DNA from: Hyalangium versicolor
Lineage (GTDB): Bacteria; Myxococcota; Myxococcia; Myxococcales; Myxococcaceae
Assembly (NCBI RefSeq): GCF_020103695.1
Contig: NZ_JAHXBF010000002.1
Location: 620,001-684,000 of the forward strand
DNA: 64,000 nt
Reading direction: 5' to 3'
Shown here: one piece after another, positions 17,093 to 25,545 of the stretch
Layout: each line of letters begins with the position of its first letter
Numbering within the stretch: the first letter of the stretch is position 1
Notes under the pieces: generated by a model
What the model was told of the DNA's origin: nothing
What the model saw: the letters and a program-made list of their open reading frames with translations, nothing else
Database searches by the model: none
Made by a program: the position numbers and the translations under genes

Positions 17093-18544
17093 ATGGTGTC
17101 CTCCGCCTCACCCATTCCGGCCTCGGCCTCGGACGTGCCGCTCGTCGTCGACCTCGACGGGACGCTGGTGCGCACGGACACGCTGCACGAGAGCCTGCTG
17201 GTGCTGCTCAAGCGCAACCCGCTGCTGCTGGTGCTGGCGGCGCTGTGGATGCTCAAGGGCAAGGCGGCCTTCAAGGCCGAGGTGGGGCGCCGGGTGAAGC
17301 TGGATGCCTCGCGACTGCCGTACAGCGAGCCGCTGCTGACCTATCTCCGCGAGGAGAAGGCGCAAGGCCGGCGGCTGGTGCTGGCCACGGCAGCGGACCA
17401 GAGCATCGCCGAGACGGTGGCGGCCCACCTGGGCCTCTTCGATGAGGTGTACGCGAGTGATGGGGTGGTGAACCTCTCGGGCGCGCGCAAGCTGGCGCGG
17501 CTGAAGCAGGCGCACGCCGAGTTCGACTACGCGGGGGACGGAGAGGTGGACCTGGCGCTATGGCGCGAGGCCCGCCGCGCGCTGGTGGTGCACGGCTCGC
17601 CGGGCCTGGAGCGGAAGGTGCGTGCGCTGGGCCGGGGCGAGGTGCGCGTCTTCGAAGCGCCTCGCACGGGGGTGCGCAAGTGGGTGAAGGCGCTGCGCGT
17701 GCATCAGTGGGCCAAGAACATCCTCGTCTTCGTCCCGCCGTTGGCGGCGCATCGAGGGCTGGATTTCAAGTTGCTGGCGCAGGCCGGGCTGGGCTTCGTG
17801 GCCTTCAGCCTGTGCGCCTCCAGCGTGTACGTGCTCAACGACCTGTTGGACCTGGACTCGGACCGGCAGCACCCGACGAAGCGCAAGCGCCCGTTCGCCT
17901 CGGGAGACCTGCCGGTGAAGATGGGGGCAGTGCTGGCCCCGGTGCTGTTGGTGGCGGGATTCTCCGTGTCGCTGTTGTTGCTGCCGCTGCCCTTCTCCGC
18001 GCTGCTGGCCACCTACTACACGGTGACGCTCGCCTACTCGCTCCACCTCAAGCAGGTGATGGTGATGGACGTGCTGGTGCTGGCGGGCCTCTATACGGTG
18101 CGCATCTTCGGCGGCTCGCTGGCGACGGGGGTGCCGACCTCGAGCTGGCTGTTCACCTTCTCGATGTTCCTGTTCCTGTCGCTAGCGCTGGTGAAGCGGC
18201 TGTCCGAGGTGCGGCGGCTGCGGCTCTCCAGCGAGACCGCGACGCCGGGCCGGGGCTACCTGGCCAGCGACTACGAGCAGTTGGCGAGCCTGGGCGTGGC
18301 GGCGGGCTACATCTCCGTGCTGGTGCTGGCGTTCTACATCACCAGCAAGGAGGTGACGGTGCTCTACGGGCACCCCGAGCGGCTGTGGATGCTGTGTCCG
18401 GTGATGCTGTACTGGGTGAGCCGGGTGTGGCTGCTGGCCCACCGGGGGCTGGTGAACGAGGATCCGCTGGTCTTTGCGCTCCGGGACAAGGTGAGCTACG
18501 GGGTAGGCGTGGTGGCGGCCCTGGTGCTGCTGGCCGCCACATGA
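17093..18544 (+). CDS. HAD phosphatase - UbiA prenyltransferase fusion (DPPR synthase-like)
   Basis: Encodes about 483 residues from the ATG at 17093 (17054 also in frame). Residues 14-185 are a HAD domain with nucleophile motif Asp20-Leu-Asp22-Gly-Thr, a second motif ATAADQ, a conserved Lys (GARKLARL) and the acidic GDGEVD motif. Residues 200-483 are a polytopic UbiA prenyltransferase with the first Asp-rich motif NDLLDLDSDRQHPTKRKRP and the second motif YSLHLKQVMVMDVLVLAGLY. These motifs resemble mycobacterial Rv3806c, which transfers 5-phosphoribose from PRPP to decaprenyl phosphate. The HAD domain could remove the 5-phosphate afterwards (inference). It is followed closely by DprE1- and DprE2-like genes, which supports this assignment. 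Confidence 0.88.
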   Translation: MVSSASPIPASASDVPLVVDLDGTLVRTDTLHESLLVLLKRNPLLLVLAALWMLKGKAAFKAEVGRRVKLDASRLPYSEPLLTYLREEKAQGRRLVLATAADQSIAETVAAHLGLFDEVYASDGVVNLSGARKLARLKQAHAEFDYAGDGEVDLALWREARRALVVHGSPGLERKVRALGRGEVRVFEAPRTGVRKWVKALRVHQWAKNILVFVPPLAAHRGLDFKLLAQAGLGFVAFSLCASSVYVLNDLLDLDSDRQHPTKRKRPFASGDLPVKMGAVLAPVLLVAGFSVSLLLLPLPFSALLATYYTVTLAYSLHLKQVMVMDVLVLAGLYTVRIFGGSLATGVPTSSWLFTFSMFLFLSLALVKRLSEVRRLRLSSETATPGRGYLASDYEQLASLGVAAGYISVLVLAFYITSKEVTVLYGHPERLWMLCPVMLYWVSRVWLLAHRGLVNEDPLVFALRDKVSYGVGVVAALVLLAAT

Positions 18545-18554
18545 GCGGGTCCGT

Positions 18555-19955
18555 ATGACGAGCGAGCATCAGTCCTGGGGACGATTCCCGCGAGCCTCTC
18601 GGCAGGCGGTGCACGCCGTCGTCTGGCAGACGGACGCCCTGCCCGCTTCGAGCGGCTCGCTGCTGCCCCATGGCCTGGGGCGGAGCTACGGGGATTCGTG
18701 CCTCAACGAGGGCGGCACGCTGCTGACGACGTCCACGCTGGATCGGCTGCTGGGCTTCGACGCGGCCACGGGGGTGGTGCGCTGCGAGGCGGGCGTGAGC
18801 CTGGAGACGCTTTTGCGGCTGGGCGTCCCGCGTGGGTGGTTCCTCCCCGTCACGCCGGGCACCAAGTTCGTCACGGTGGGTGGGGCCATCGCCAACGACG
18901 TGCATGGGAAGAACCACCACCGGGCCGGCACGTTCGGGCGATACGTGCGGAGGTTCGAGTTGCTGCGCTCGGATGGCAGCCGGCGGGTGTGCTCGCCGGA
19001 GGAGAACCGGGACTGGTACGAGGCCACCATTGGAGGGCTGGGGCTCACGGGGCTGATCCTCTGGGCGGAGGTGCAGCTGCGGCCCATCCACAACCCGTTC
19101 GTGCTCACGGAGACGGTGCCGCTAGAGAACCTGGACGCGTTCTTCGAGGTGTCTCGCGAGTCCGAGCCGGACTACGAGTTCACCGTGGCGTGGCTGGATG
19201 GGCTGGCGCGGGGACGGCGGCTGGGGCGCGGGCTGTACTACCGAGGCAATTTCGCTCCGCCGCAGCTCGAGGGACTGCCGCTGAAGAAGAGCCACCTGAA
19301 CAGCGCCTCGGGGCTGGCGGTGCCGTTCGATCTGCCGGGCTTCACGCTCAACCGGCTGACGGTGGCGGCGTTCAACTGGCTCTACTACCGGGTGAACCTG
19401 CTGAAGCAGGGAGCACGGCTGCAGCACTACGATCCGTTCTTCTACCCGCTGGATGCGGTGCACCAGTGGAACCGCATCTATGGACGGCGTGGGTTCTTCC
19501 AGTTCCAGTGCGTGGTGCCGCAGAGCACCGCGCGCGACGCGCTGAGGGAGATCCTGGAGCGCAGCGCCCGCGAGGTGCCGAGCTTCCTGAACGTGCTGAA
19601 GACGTTCGGGAGCGTGCCCTCACCGGGGTGGATGTCGTTCCCTCGTCCGGGGGTGACGCTGGCGCTGGACTTCGCGAACCGGGGCGAGCGCACGCTGCGC
19701 CTGCTGGCCGAGTTGGACCGCATCACGCGCGAGGCGGGAGGAGCGGTGTACCCGGCGAAGGACGCGCGGATGAGCGCGGAGAGCTTCGCGGCGTACTTCC
19801 CGCGGTTGGAGCGCTTCAAGCCCTATGTGGATCCTGCCTTCTCGTCGTCGTTCTGGCGCCGGGTGACGGAGATACCCGCGGTGCGCACCTCGCCTCTTGC
19901 CCTGGGAGCGGGAACGGGTGAGGGTGTCGCCGTCCCCGCAGCCGTTCCCCTCTGA
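18555..19955 (+). CDS. DprE1-like FAD-dependent decaprenylphosphoryl-ribose oxidase
   Basis: Encodes 466 residues and starts 10 bases after the HAD-UbiA stop. The FAD-binding PP-loop HGLGRSYGDSCLNEGG and the segment TPGTKFVTVGGAIANDVHGK closely parallel mycobacterial DprE1, which oxidises the 2'-OH of polyprenylphosphoryl ribose. The essential lysine of DprE1 corresponds to Lys402 in YPAKDARMSAESF. The position aligned with the benzothiazinone-reactive Cys387 appears to be Ala370 (TLALDF), by alignment from memory. No signal peptide. With the SDR gene downstream it would complete the epimerisation of ribose to arabinose. The wider vanillyl-alcohol-oxidase family is the fallback assignment. 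Confidence 0.87.
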   Translation: MTSEHQSWGRFPRASRQAVHAVVWQTDALPASSGSLLPHGLGRSYGDSCLNEGGTLLTTSTLDRLLGFDAATGVVRCEAGVSLETLLRLGVPRGWFLPVTPGTKFVTVGGAIANDVHGKNHHRAGTFGRYVRRFELLRSDGSRRVCSPEENRDWYEATIGGLGLTGLILWAEVQLRPIHNPFVLTETVPLENLDAFFEVSRESEPDYEFTVAWLDGLARGRRLGRGLYYRGNFAPPQLEGLPLKKSHLNSASGLAVPFDLPGFTLNRLTVAAFNWLYYRVNLLKQGARLQHYDPFFYPLDAVHQWNRIYGRRGFFQFQCVVPQSTARDALREILERSAREVPSFLNVLKTFGSVPSPGWMSFPRPGVTLALDFANRGERTLRLLAELDRITREAGGAVYPAKDARMSAESFAAYFPRLERFKPYVDPAFSSSFWRRVTEIPAVRTSPLALGAGTGEGVAVPAAVPL

Positions 19956-19977
19956 ACCCGAGCTTCTCTCCTTATAT

Positions 19978-20715
19978 ATGAAGAAGGTCCTCGTCCTCGG
20001 CGCCACGAGCGCCATTGCCCAGGCCACAATCCGGCTGCTCGCCGCGCGTGGGGCAGCGCTGTACCTGGTAGGCCGCAACGCCGCGAACCTCGATGCGGTG
20101 GCGAAGGATGCAGCCACGCGTGGAGCCTCCAAGGTAGAGCAGCAAGCGCTGGATCTGGACGACTTCTCCGCGCACGAAGCGCTGGTGGAGCGCGCGACAC
20201 AGACCCTCGGAGGGCTGGACGGAGCGTTGATTGCCCATGGCGTACTCGGCGACCAGAAGACGTGTGAGCGCTCCTGGGCGGAGACGGAGAAGGTGCTGCG
20301 CACCAACTTCCTGAGCGCGGCCTCGCTGCTGACAGCACTGGCCAACCGGTTCGAGGTGCAGAAGGCAGGCACGCTGGTGGTCATCTCATCGGTGGCGGGA
20401 GACCGGGGTCGGCAGAGCAACTACGTGTACGGAGCCTCGAAGGGTGCGCTGACCGTGTTCCTCCAGGGGCTGCGCAACCGGCTGGCTCACTCGGGGGTGG
20501 CGGTGGTGACGGTGAAGCCCGGGTTCGTGGACACGCCGATGACGGCCCACGTGCCAAAGAACAAGCTCTTCGCCTCACCCGAGCAAGTGGCCCGCGGCAT
20601 CCTCCGCGCGGCGGACGGGCGCAAGAACGAGGTCTACGTTCCAGCCAAGTGGGCCCTCATCATGTTCATCATCCGCTCCATCCCCGAGGGCATCTTCAAG
20701 AGGCTGAAGCTGTAA
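19978..20715 (+). CDS. DprE2-like short-chain dehydrogenase/reductase
   Basis: Encodes about 245 residues from the ATG at 19978, placed exactly before the Rossmann motif (MKKVLVLGATSAIAQ); the frame is open upstream to 19897 but that part overlaps the end of the DprE1-like gene. Classical SDR features are the cofactor-binding GATSAIAQ, the catalytic Ser in VISSVAGDRG, and YGASK with Tyr and Lys. VKPGFVDTPMT follows, as in DprE2 proteins. By context it should reduce the 2-keto sugar made by the DprE1-like enzyme to give polyprenylphosphoryl-arabinose, using NAD(P)H. The gene ends the apparent four-gene operon that begins at the methyltransferase. Confidence 0.85.
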   Translation: MKKVLVLGATSAIAQATIRLLAARGAALYLVGRNAANLDAVAKDAATRGASKVEQQALDLDDFSAHEALVERATQTLGGLDGALIAHGVLGDQKTCERSWAETEKVLRTNFLSAASLLTALANRFEVQKAGTLVVISSVAGDRGRQSNYVYGASKGALTVFLQGLRNRLAHSGVAVVTVKPGFVDTPMTAHVPKNKLFASPEQVARGILRAADGRKNEVYVPAKWALIMFIIRSIPEGIFKRLKL

Positions 20716-20760
20716 CGGCCGGAGCGAAGGATGCGAGCCCAGCCCGGTTCGGGCGGAGCC

Positions 20761-20797
20761 GGGACAAACCTGTCCAACAAGCATACAAGTTGGTCCC
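20761..20797. other. Nested inverted repeats in the gap before the Uma2 gene
   Basis: GGACA (20762-20766) and TGTCC (20771-20775) form a perfect 5-bp dyad with a 4-base spacer. CCAAC (20774-20778) and GTTGG (20789-20793), and GGGAC (20761-20765) with GTCCC (20793-20797), form alternative pairings. The element lies 46 bases after the SDR stop and 88 bases before the Uma2 start. It could end the upstream operon or act as an operator. No T-run follows. The rest of this 169-base gap shows nothing recognisable. Confidence 0.25.
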
Positions 20798-20884
20798 AAG
20801 CGGGCCGGGAGGGTCTGCTCAGGAAGCAGGTAGCGCCTCAGGGGCTCGCTTGCCAGCGGCCAGTATTGTCTCCAGACTCCTCCT

Positions 20885-21466
20885 ATGGGTTACGGCGCGC
20901 GCAAGCTGCAGGGCCCCGCCACTCTGGCCGACCTGGAGGCTCTGCCCGAGACGGTCATGGGAGAGATCATCGAGGGCACGCTCTACACGCATGCCCGTCC
21001 GCGTCCTGATCACTCCGACCTGGAAGGAGCGCTGATTGAAGAGCTGAGGGGCCCCTTTCAGCGAGGACGCGGAGGTCCCGGTGGCTGGTGGATCGTGGTG
21101 GAACCGGGCATCCAGGTCGCAGGCTCTCCCGAGTTCATTCCCGACCTCGCGGGCTGGCGCCGCGAGCGGGTGGCAGACCTTCCCCAGGACCGGTGGACTG
21201 TCGTGCCGGACTGGGCTTGCGAGATCCTGTCGCCCACGACGCGCGCCTACGATCAACGCATCAAGCGGCCCTTCTATGCTCGCATCGGCATCCGCTACCT
21301 CTGGTTCATTGATCTGGAGGCGCGGACACTCACCATCAGCGAGCTGAACGAAGGCCGCTGGGTGGAACTCGGAGTGTACGGCGAGGACGATGCCATCCGC
21401 GCCGCTCCCCTCGATGCCATCGAGCTGAAACTTGGCGAGCTCTGGCCTCCAACGCGGGCGCCCTGA
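20885..21466 (+). CDS. Uma2-family (DUF820) PD-(D/E)XK nuclease-like protein
   Basis: Encodes 193 residues. The restriction-endonuclease-like core is visible: LPETVMGEIIEGTLY near the N-terminus, PDLAGWRRERV, then the motif WACEILSPTTRAYDQRIKR followed by YARIGIRYLWFID, which is the most characteristic Uma2 segment. These carry the acidic residues and lysine of the PD-(D/E)XK site. Uma2 proteins are common in cyanobacteria, actinobacteria and myxobacteria, often in many copies, and their biological role is unproven. There is no recognisable Shine-Dalgarno before the ATG. It converges with the FAAL gene, 10 bases apart. Confidence 0.85.
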   Translation: MGYGARKLQGPATLADLEALPETVMGEIIEGTLYTHARPRPDHSDLEGALIEELRGPFQRGRGGPGGWWIVVEPGIQVAGSPEFIPDLAGWRRERVADLPQDRWTVVPDWACEILSPTTRAYDQRIKRPFYARIGIRYLWFIDLEARTLTISELNEGRWVELGVYGEDDAIRAAPLDAIELKLGELWPPTRAP

Positions 21467-21476
21467 GAAAACCGCG

Positions 21477-23234
21477 TCAGCCTTCCTGTTCCGATCGGAC
21501 GAAGGCCAGGGCGCTGCGGGCCATCTCCACCGCGAGCCCCACCGCGCCCACCTTCTTCGGAGGCCTCAGCTCTCCCGCCAGATAGAGCCGCAGCGCCTCG
21601 CTGCGCCGCAGCTTGCCGCTCGAAGTTCGTGGCAGCGTCCCCGGATCCAGCATCCTCACCGTGTGAGGACGCACGCCCGTGTTCGCGACCACCGCCGCGC
21701 GCACCCGCTCCTCCACGGTTGCATCCTCCACCACCGGGCCTACTCGCTCCGCGAGGATGAGCAATGCCTCGTCCTCGGTCCCCTCCGGCGTGAAGCCCAG
21801 CGCCACTGCACAGCCCACGCGCACACCCTCCACCGCCTGCAGGCACTCTTCAAAGGCCTGCGGCGCATGGTTGGCGCCTCGGATGATGACCAAGTCCTTC
21901 GCACGTCCAGTGAGGTACAGCTCTCCTCCCGCGACAAAGCCCAGATCTCCCGTATCCAGCCAGCCCTCCGGGCTCAGTGCTCGGGAGGTGGCCTCGGCGT
22001 CGCCGTAGTACCCCACCATCACGGAAGGGCCGCGAGCGAACACGCGTCCCACCCTCCTCTCGGGCAATTCGAGTCCTTGCTCGTCCCGCACCTGCACTTC
22101 GACTCCCGCCACCGGCGCCCCCACGGACACCAAGGCCCGTGAGCCCTCCTCTACCCGTCCCTCCTGCGCCAGTACTCCCGCGTCCACCGCCAGCGGGCGC
22201 GGCCCCCTTCCCGCCGGAGGGAACGTCACCGCCAGCGATGCCTCGGACAGCCCGTACACTGGGCGCAATGCACTCGAAGAGAAGCCATATCGCTCGAAGC
22301 GGTCCACGAATCGGCGCAGCGTCTCCAGCGACACGGGCTCGGCACCGTTGAGCGCGTGCTTCCACCACGAGAGATCCACTCCCTCCAGCTCCGAGTCCTT
22401 CACCCGCTTGAGGCACAGGCCATAAGCGAAGTTCGGCGCGGGAGAGATGAAGCCCTTATGCCGGGAGAGCGCCCGCAGCCACAGCGCCGGCCGCGCGAGG
22501 AACACCTCCGGAGGAATCAGCACCAGATTGCCCGGGTAGTACAGCGCCGCGAGCAGGCATCCGATGAGCCCCATGTCATGGTACAGCGGCAGCCAGGACA
22601 CCCCCACTGGCGGAGTCCCCGGAGGCAATGGACTCGCAGCCTCCAACGCGGCCACCTGTGCCATCAACGCCGCGTGGGTGAGCGCCACCGGCTTCGGATC
22701 CACCGTCGAGCCCGAGGAGAACTGGATGAGTCCCAGCGCCTCGGGCCGGACGCTCACAGTCAGCGCATCGTCTCCGCGAGACACCTCGTCCACCGTCCGG
22801 CAACCCAATCTCGGCCGAGCCGCCTCCACCGCGGCGCCCAGCAACAACTTCACCTTGAGATCCGTGAGCACCACCGCCGCGCCCGTCACCTCCAGCATCC
22901 TCGCCGTGGAGCGGTGGTACTCCTCCAGCCGGCCCAGCCGCACCGGCGGATAGAGCGGTACCGGCACCGCGCCTGCCAGCAGCGTCCCGAAGAACGCATC
23001 CATGAATCCAAGAGACGTGGGAAGGAGGATGGCCACGCGATCCCCCTCCGCCACACCCAGGCGCTGCAGCCCCGCGGCCGTCTGCCGGGCGCGACGATGG
23101 ACCTCCGCCCAGCTCACCACCGTCTCGCGCTCGGACGCATCCACGAAGGTGAGCCCCATCTCCGAGCGAGCCGTGGCCGTGAGCATCTCCGTCACGGTGG
23201 CGTACCTCACCGGTGGTAGTGCAGGCCCTCGCAT
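21477..23234 (-). CDS. Fatty acyl-AMP ligase (FAAL)
   Basis: Encodes about 585 residues. It activates fatty acids as acyl-adenylates and passes them to an acyl carrier protein. Visible motifs are the P-loop-like LGLIQFSSGSTVDPK, WLPLYHDMGLIG, the GLSEASLAVTFPP adenylation core, and GWLDTGDLGFVAGGELYLTGRAKDL. The C-terminal catalytic lysine lies in RTSSGKLRR. WLPLYHDMGLIGCLL and the RGANHAPQAFEE tail are typical of FAAL rather than acyl-CoA ligases. The ATG at 23234 overlaps the ACP stop as TGATG (a GTG one codon earlier is also possible), so translation is coupled. It lies last in the type III PKS operon. Confidence 0.92.
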   Translation of the reverse strand: MRGPALPPVRYATVTEMLTATARSEMGLTFVDASERETVVSWAEVHRRARQTAAGLQRLGVAEGDRVAILLPTSLGFMDAFFGTLLAGAVPVPLYPPVRLGRLEEYHRSTARMLEVTGAAVVLTDLKVKLLLGAAVEAARPRLGCRTVDEVSRGDDALTVSVRPEALGLIQFSSGSTVDPKPVALTHAALMAQVAALEAASPLPPGTPPVGVSWLPLYHDMGLIGCLLAALYYPGNLVLIPPEVFLARPALWLRALSRHKGFISPAPNFAYGLCLKRVKDSELEGVDLSWWKHALNGAEPVSLETLRRFVDRFERYGFSSSALRPVYGLSEASLAVTFPPAGRGPRPLAVDAGVLAQEGRVEEGSRALVSVGAPVAGVEVQVRDEQGLELPERRVGRVFARGPSVMVGYYGDAEATSRALSPEGWLDTGDLGFVAGGELYLTGRAKDLVIIRGANHAPQAFEECLQAVEGVRVGCAVALGFTPEGTEDEALLILAERVGPVVEDATVEERVRAAVVANTGVRPHTVRMLDPGTLPRTSSGKLRRSEALRLYLAGELRPPKKVGAVGLAVEMARSALAFVRSEQEG

Positions 23235-23497
23235 CACCGCACCTCCGGAGAAGCCACCACGCGGGTGGAGACCAGCCTCGCCAGATCCGCCACCGTGGCA
23301 ATGCCCACCGAGTCTTCCTCGGACAGCTTCACCCGGAAGCGGTTCTCCAGCCCCACGGCCAGCACCGTCAGCCCCAGGCTGTCGAGCTGCAGATCCTTCA
23401 GCAGATCATGCGTGGGCTCCACGGAGCCCTTCCACTCCAGCTCTTCACCGAGGATGCGGCGGATCTCCGCAACCACCTCGTGTTCCAGCTCAGCCAC
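23234..23497 (-). CDS. Acyl carrier protein
   Basis: Encodes 87 residues. The phosphopantetheine attachment serine is Ser40 in LQLDSLGLTVL, and the surrounding four-helix pattern (EVVAEIRRILGEEL at the start, VGIATVADLARLV at the end) is typical of ACPs. It sits between the type III PKS and FAAL genes and overlaps the latter, so it most likely carries the fatty acyl starter made by FAAL and hands it to the PKS. Type III PKSs usually take CoA starters, so a dedicated ACP is a useful hint about the pathway. No separate phosphopantetheinyl transferase is in the window. Confidence 0.92.
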   Translation of the reverse strand: MAELEHEVVAEIRRILGEELEWKGSVEPTHDLLKDLQLDSLGLTVLAVGLENRFRVKLSEEDSVGIATVADLARLVSTRVVASPEVR

Positions 23498-23522
23498 GGC
23501 GCACCCCCAGAAACAATCCTGC

Positions 23523-24602
23523 TCACCAACGCAGCAATACCAACTCCGCGCAGAAGCCCGGCCCCATCGCCATCATCACGCCCCAATCTCCCGGCCGAGG
23601 CTCCTGGGACTCCAGCGTCTCGCCCAGCACGAAGAGCACCGAGGCCGAGGAGAGGTTGCCCACCTCCTTCAGCGACGCCCACGAGCGAGCCAGCGCCTGG
23701 CCCGGCAGCTCCAGGCTCTCCTCGAAGGCCTGCAACACCTTGGGGCCGCCGGTATGCGCCACCCAGTGCCGGATGTCCGCGCGCTTCAGCCCATGCTCCC
23801 CGAGGAACCCATCCACGTTGGCGCGGACATTGTCGCGCACCAACTGAGGCACCTTGGCGGACAGCACCACCTTGAAGCCCGTGTCCACGACGTCCCAGCC
23901 CATGATGCGCTCGGTGTCCGGGTAGAACACGGCCTTCGAGCCCATCAACCGAGGCCCCGGCCCGCTCGCCTCCGCGCCCTGCAGCACCGCGCACGCGGCG
24001 CCATCGCCGAACAGGCCCGAGGCGATGATGTTCGGAATGGACAGGTCCTCGCGCTGCAGCGTCAGCGAGCACAGCTCCACGGAGAGCACGAGCGCCGTGT
24101 GACGCGGGTACGCCCGCAGATAGTCCACCGCCCGAGCCACACCCGCCGCGCCCGCCACGCACCCCAGACCGAACAGGGGCGTGCGCTTGATGTCCTCGCG
24201 GAAACCCAGCCGATTGGCCAGCCGCGCGTCGATGCTCGGCACCGCCAGCCCCGTCACCGTCACGAAGAAGATGTGGTCCACATCCCGCGGGGTGAGCCCT
24301 GCCTTCTCGAGCGCTTGACGCACCACCTGCTCGCCAATGTCCACCGCGGAGCGGATCCACGCGTCATTGCGCTGCTGAAAGGAGACGAGCGGGTGGTACG
24401 CATCGATGGGCAGCGCCAGGAAGCGGCCCGAGACGTTCACCGCGCGGTGCAGATCCTCCAGCCGCTCCAGGTTGAAGTGCTTCCGGGCCCACAGCTCGCG
24501 GAAGGCGCTGATGAGCTGCTCCTGTGTCGCGTAGTGCGGAGGCAGCGCGCGACCCACGGCGCGAAGAAGAGGAGAGGGACCCGAAGTGGATGCGCTGTGC
24601 AT
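23523..24602 (-). CDS. Type III polyketide synthase (alkylpyrone/alkylresorcinol type)
   Basis: Encodes 359 residues of the chalcone synthase fold. The Cys-His-Asn triad is complete: Cys148 in FGLGCVAGAAG, His283 in WVAHTGGPKVL and Asn316 in EVGNLSSAS. The C-terminal GDWGVMMAMGPGFCAELVLL is a strong family signature. Homologues in mycobacteria, Azotobacter and myxobacteria extend a long acyl starter with malonyl-CoA to give alkylpyrones or alkylresorcinols. Here the starter is probably delivered by the adjacent ACP and FAAL. It is the first gene of the operon, 25 bases upstream of the ACP gene, and is divergent from the LRR lipoprotein. Confidence 0.93.
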   Translation of the reverse strand: MHSASTSGPSPLLRAVGRALPPHYATQEQLISAFRELWARKHFNLERLEDLHRAVNVSGRFLALPIDAYHPLVSFQQRNDAWIRSAVDIGEQVVRQALEKAGLTPRDVDHIFFVTVTGLAVPSIDARLANRLGFREDIKRTPLFGLGCVAGAAGVARAVDYLRAYPRHTALVLSVELCSLTLQREDLSIPNIIASGLFGDGAACAVLQGAEASGPGPRLMGSKAVFYPDTERIMGWDVVDTGFKVVLSAKVPQLVRDNVRANVDGFLGEHGLKRADIRHWVAHTGGPKVLQAFEESLELPGQALARSWASLKEVGNLSSASVLFVLGETLESQEPRPGDWGVMMAMGPGFCAELVLLRW

Positions 24603-24789
24603 GAGTCTCCTACGGAAGAGTGCCCCTTAACCAAGGACGGCAATGGAATCGACTGGCGCGACGGGCTTTGGGGTCCCCTGGACGCATGCCGCCACCCTCT
24701 GTCCTGAGAATGACATACGAACCTCCGACACCGGACAGCGATCACACGTAGAGTGCCACGTGGACTCGCTCCTCGCTCGTGGGATCGAC

Positions 24790-25542
24790 ATGCCTCAGCG
24801 CTCCTCACGGCGGATGCTCACCGCGCTGCTGCTGACAGCGTGCGCTTCCGCTCCACTTCAAAACCCGTTGCCGCCGCCGCCACCCCTGCCCGGACCGGTG
24901 CTTCCGCACGTCGAGGTCCGCGTGTTCCGCGAGCTTCCCGGCGGCGCAACCGAGCCATGGGGCACTTTGCCCCTCCCGCCTGGCACGGTCTCGTTACCCG
25001 AGGGCGCCTGGTTCGTGGAACCCTCCGCGCCCGTCCGGACGGACGAGGAAGCACGAGCCCTCGCGGATCTTCTGCGCACCCAGGGCGTCCACCGGCTCTC
25101 GCTTCGCGGCGTGGAACTCCCGGCTCCGAGGCACCTGACCCTCATGGTGGAGAAGACGGGGCTCACCGCGCTGTACCTGTCGGGCACTCCGACGACTGAT
25201 GCCCACCTGGAGGCACTCTCCTTCCTCCCCGCGCTCGAGATACTGCTCCTCGATGGGACACGCGTGACGGATGCGGGGATGGAGGATGTCGCCCGACTGC
25301 TCAGTCTGTCCGTCCTCAACCTGGCAAACACTTCCATCGGCGACGCCGGACTCACGTTGCTCCCAGAATCCGTGACGGTGCTCGTGCTGGCCCGGACGCA
25401 CGTCACGGAGGCCGGGCTGCCCGTGCTCGAGCGCATGAGCCACCTGCGACAGGTGAACCTGCGTGACACGGCCATCTCCGTCGAGGCTCTGCAGCGCGTG
25501 TCACGGCAGAGCCACATCCATTGGCTCTGGGGCGCGCAGTAA
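24790..25542 (+). CDS. Predicted lipoprotein with leucine-rich repeats
   Basis: Encodes about 250 residues from the ATG at 24790; the frame is open to 24643 but this start gives a proper N-terminus (MPQRSSRRML) before the lipobox LLLTAC. A Pro-rich spacer (PLPPPPPLPGPVLP) follows. From about residue 130 there are four to five leucine-rich repeats of about 22-24 residues, for example LEILLLDGTRVTDAGMEDVA and LSVLNLANTSIGDAGLTLL, resembling F-box/planctomycete-type LRRs. It should be a surface or periplasmic lipoprotein binding other proteins. It ends 3 bases from the end of modC on the other strand. Binding partner unknown. Confidence 0.78.
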   Translation: MPQRSSRRMLTALLLTACASAPLQNPLPPPPPLPGPVLPHVEVRVFRELPGGATEPWGTLPLPPGTVSLPEGAWFVEPSAPVRTDEEARALADLLRTQGVHRLSLRGVELPAPRHLTLMVEKTGLTALYLSGTPTTDAHLEALSFLPALEILLLDGTRVTDAGMEDVARLLSLSVLNLANTSIGDAGLTLLPESVTVLVLARTHVTEAGLPVLERMSHLRQVNLRDTAISVEALQRVSRQSHIHWLWGAQ

Positions 25543-25545
25543 GGC

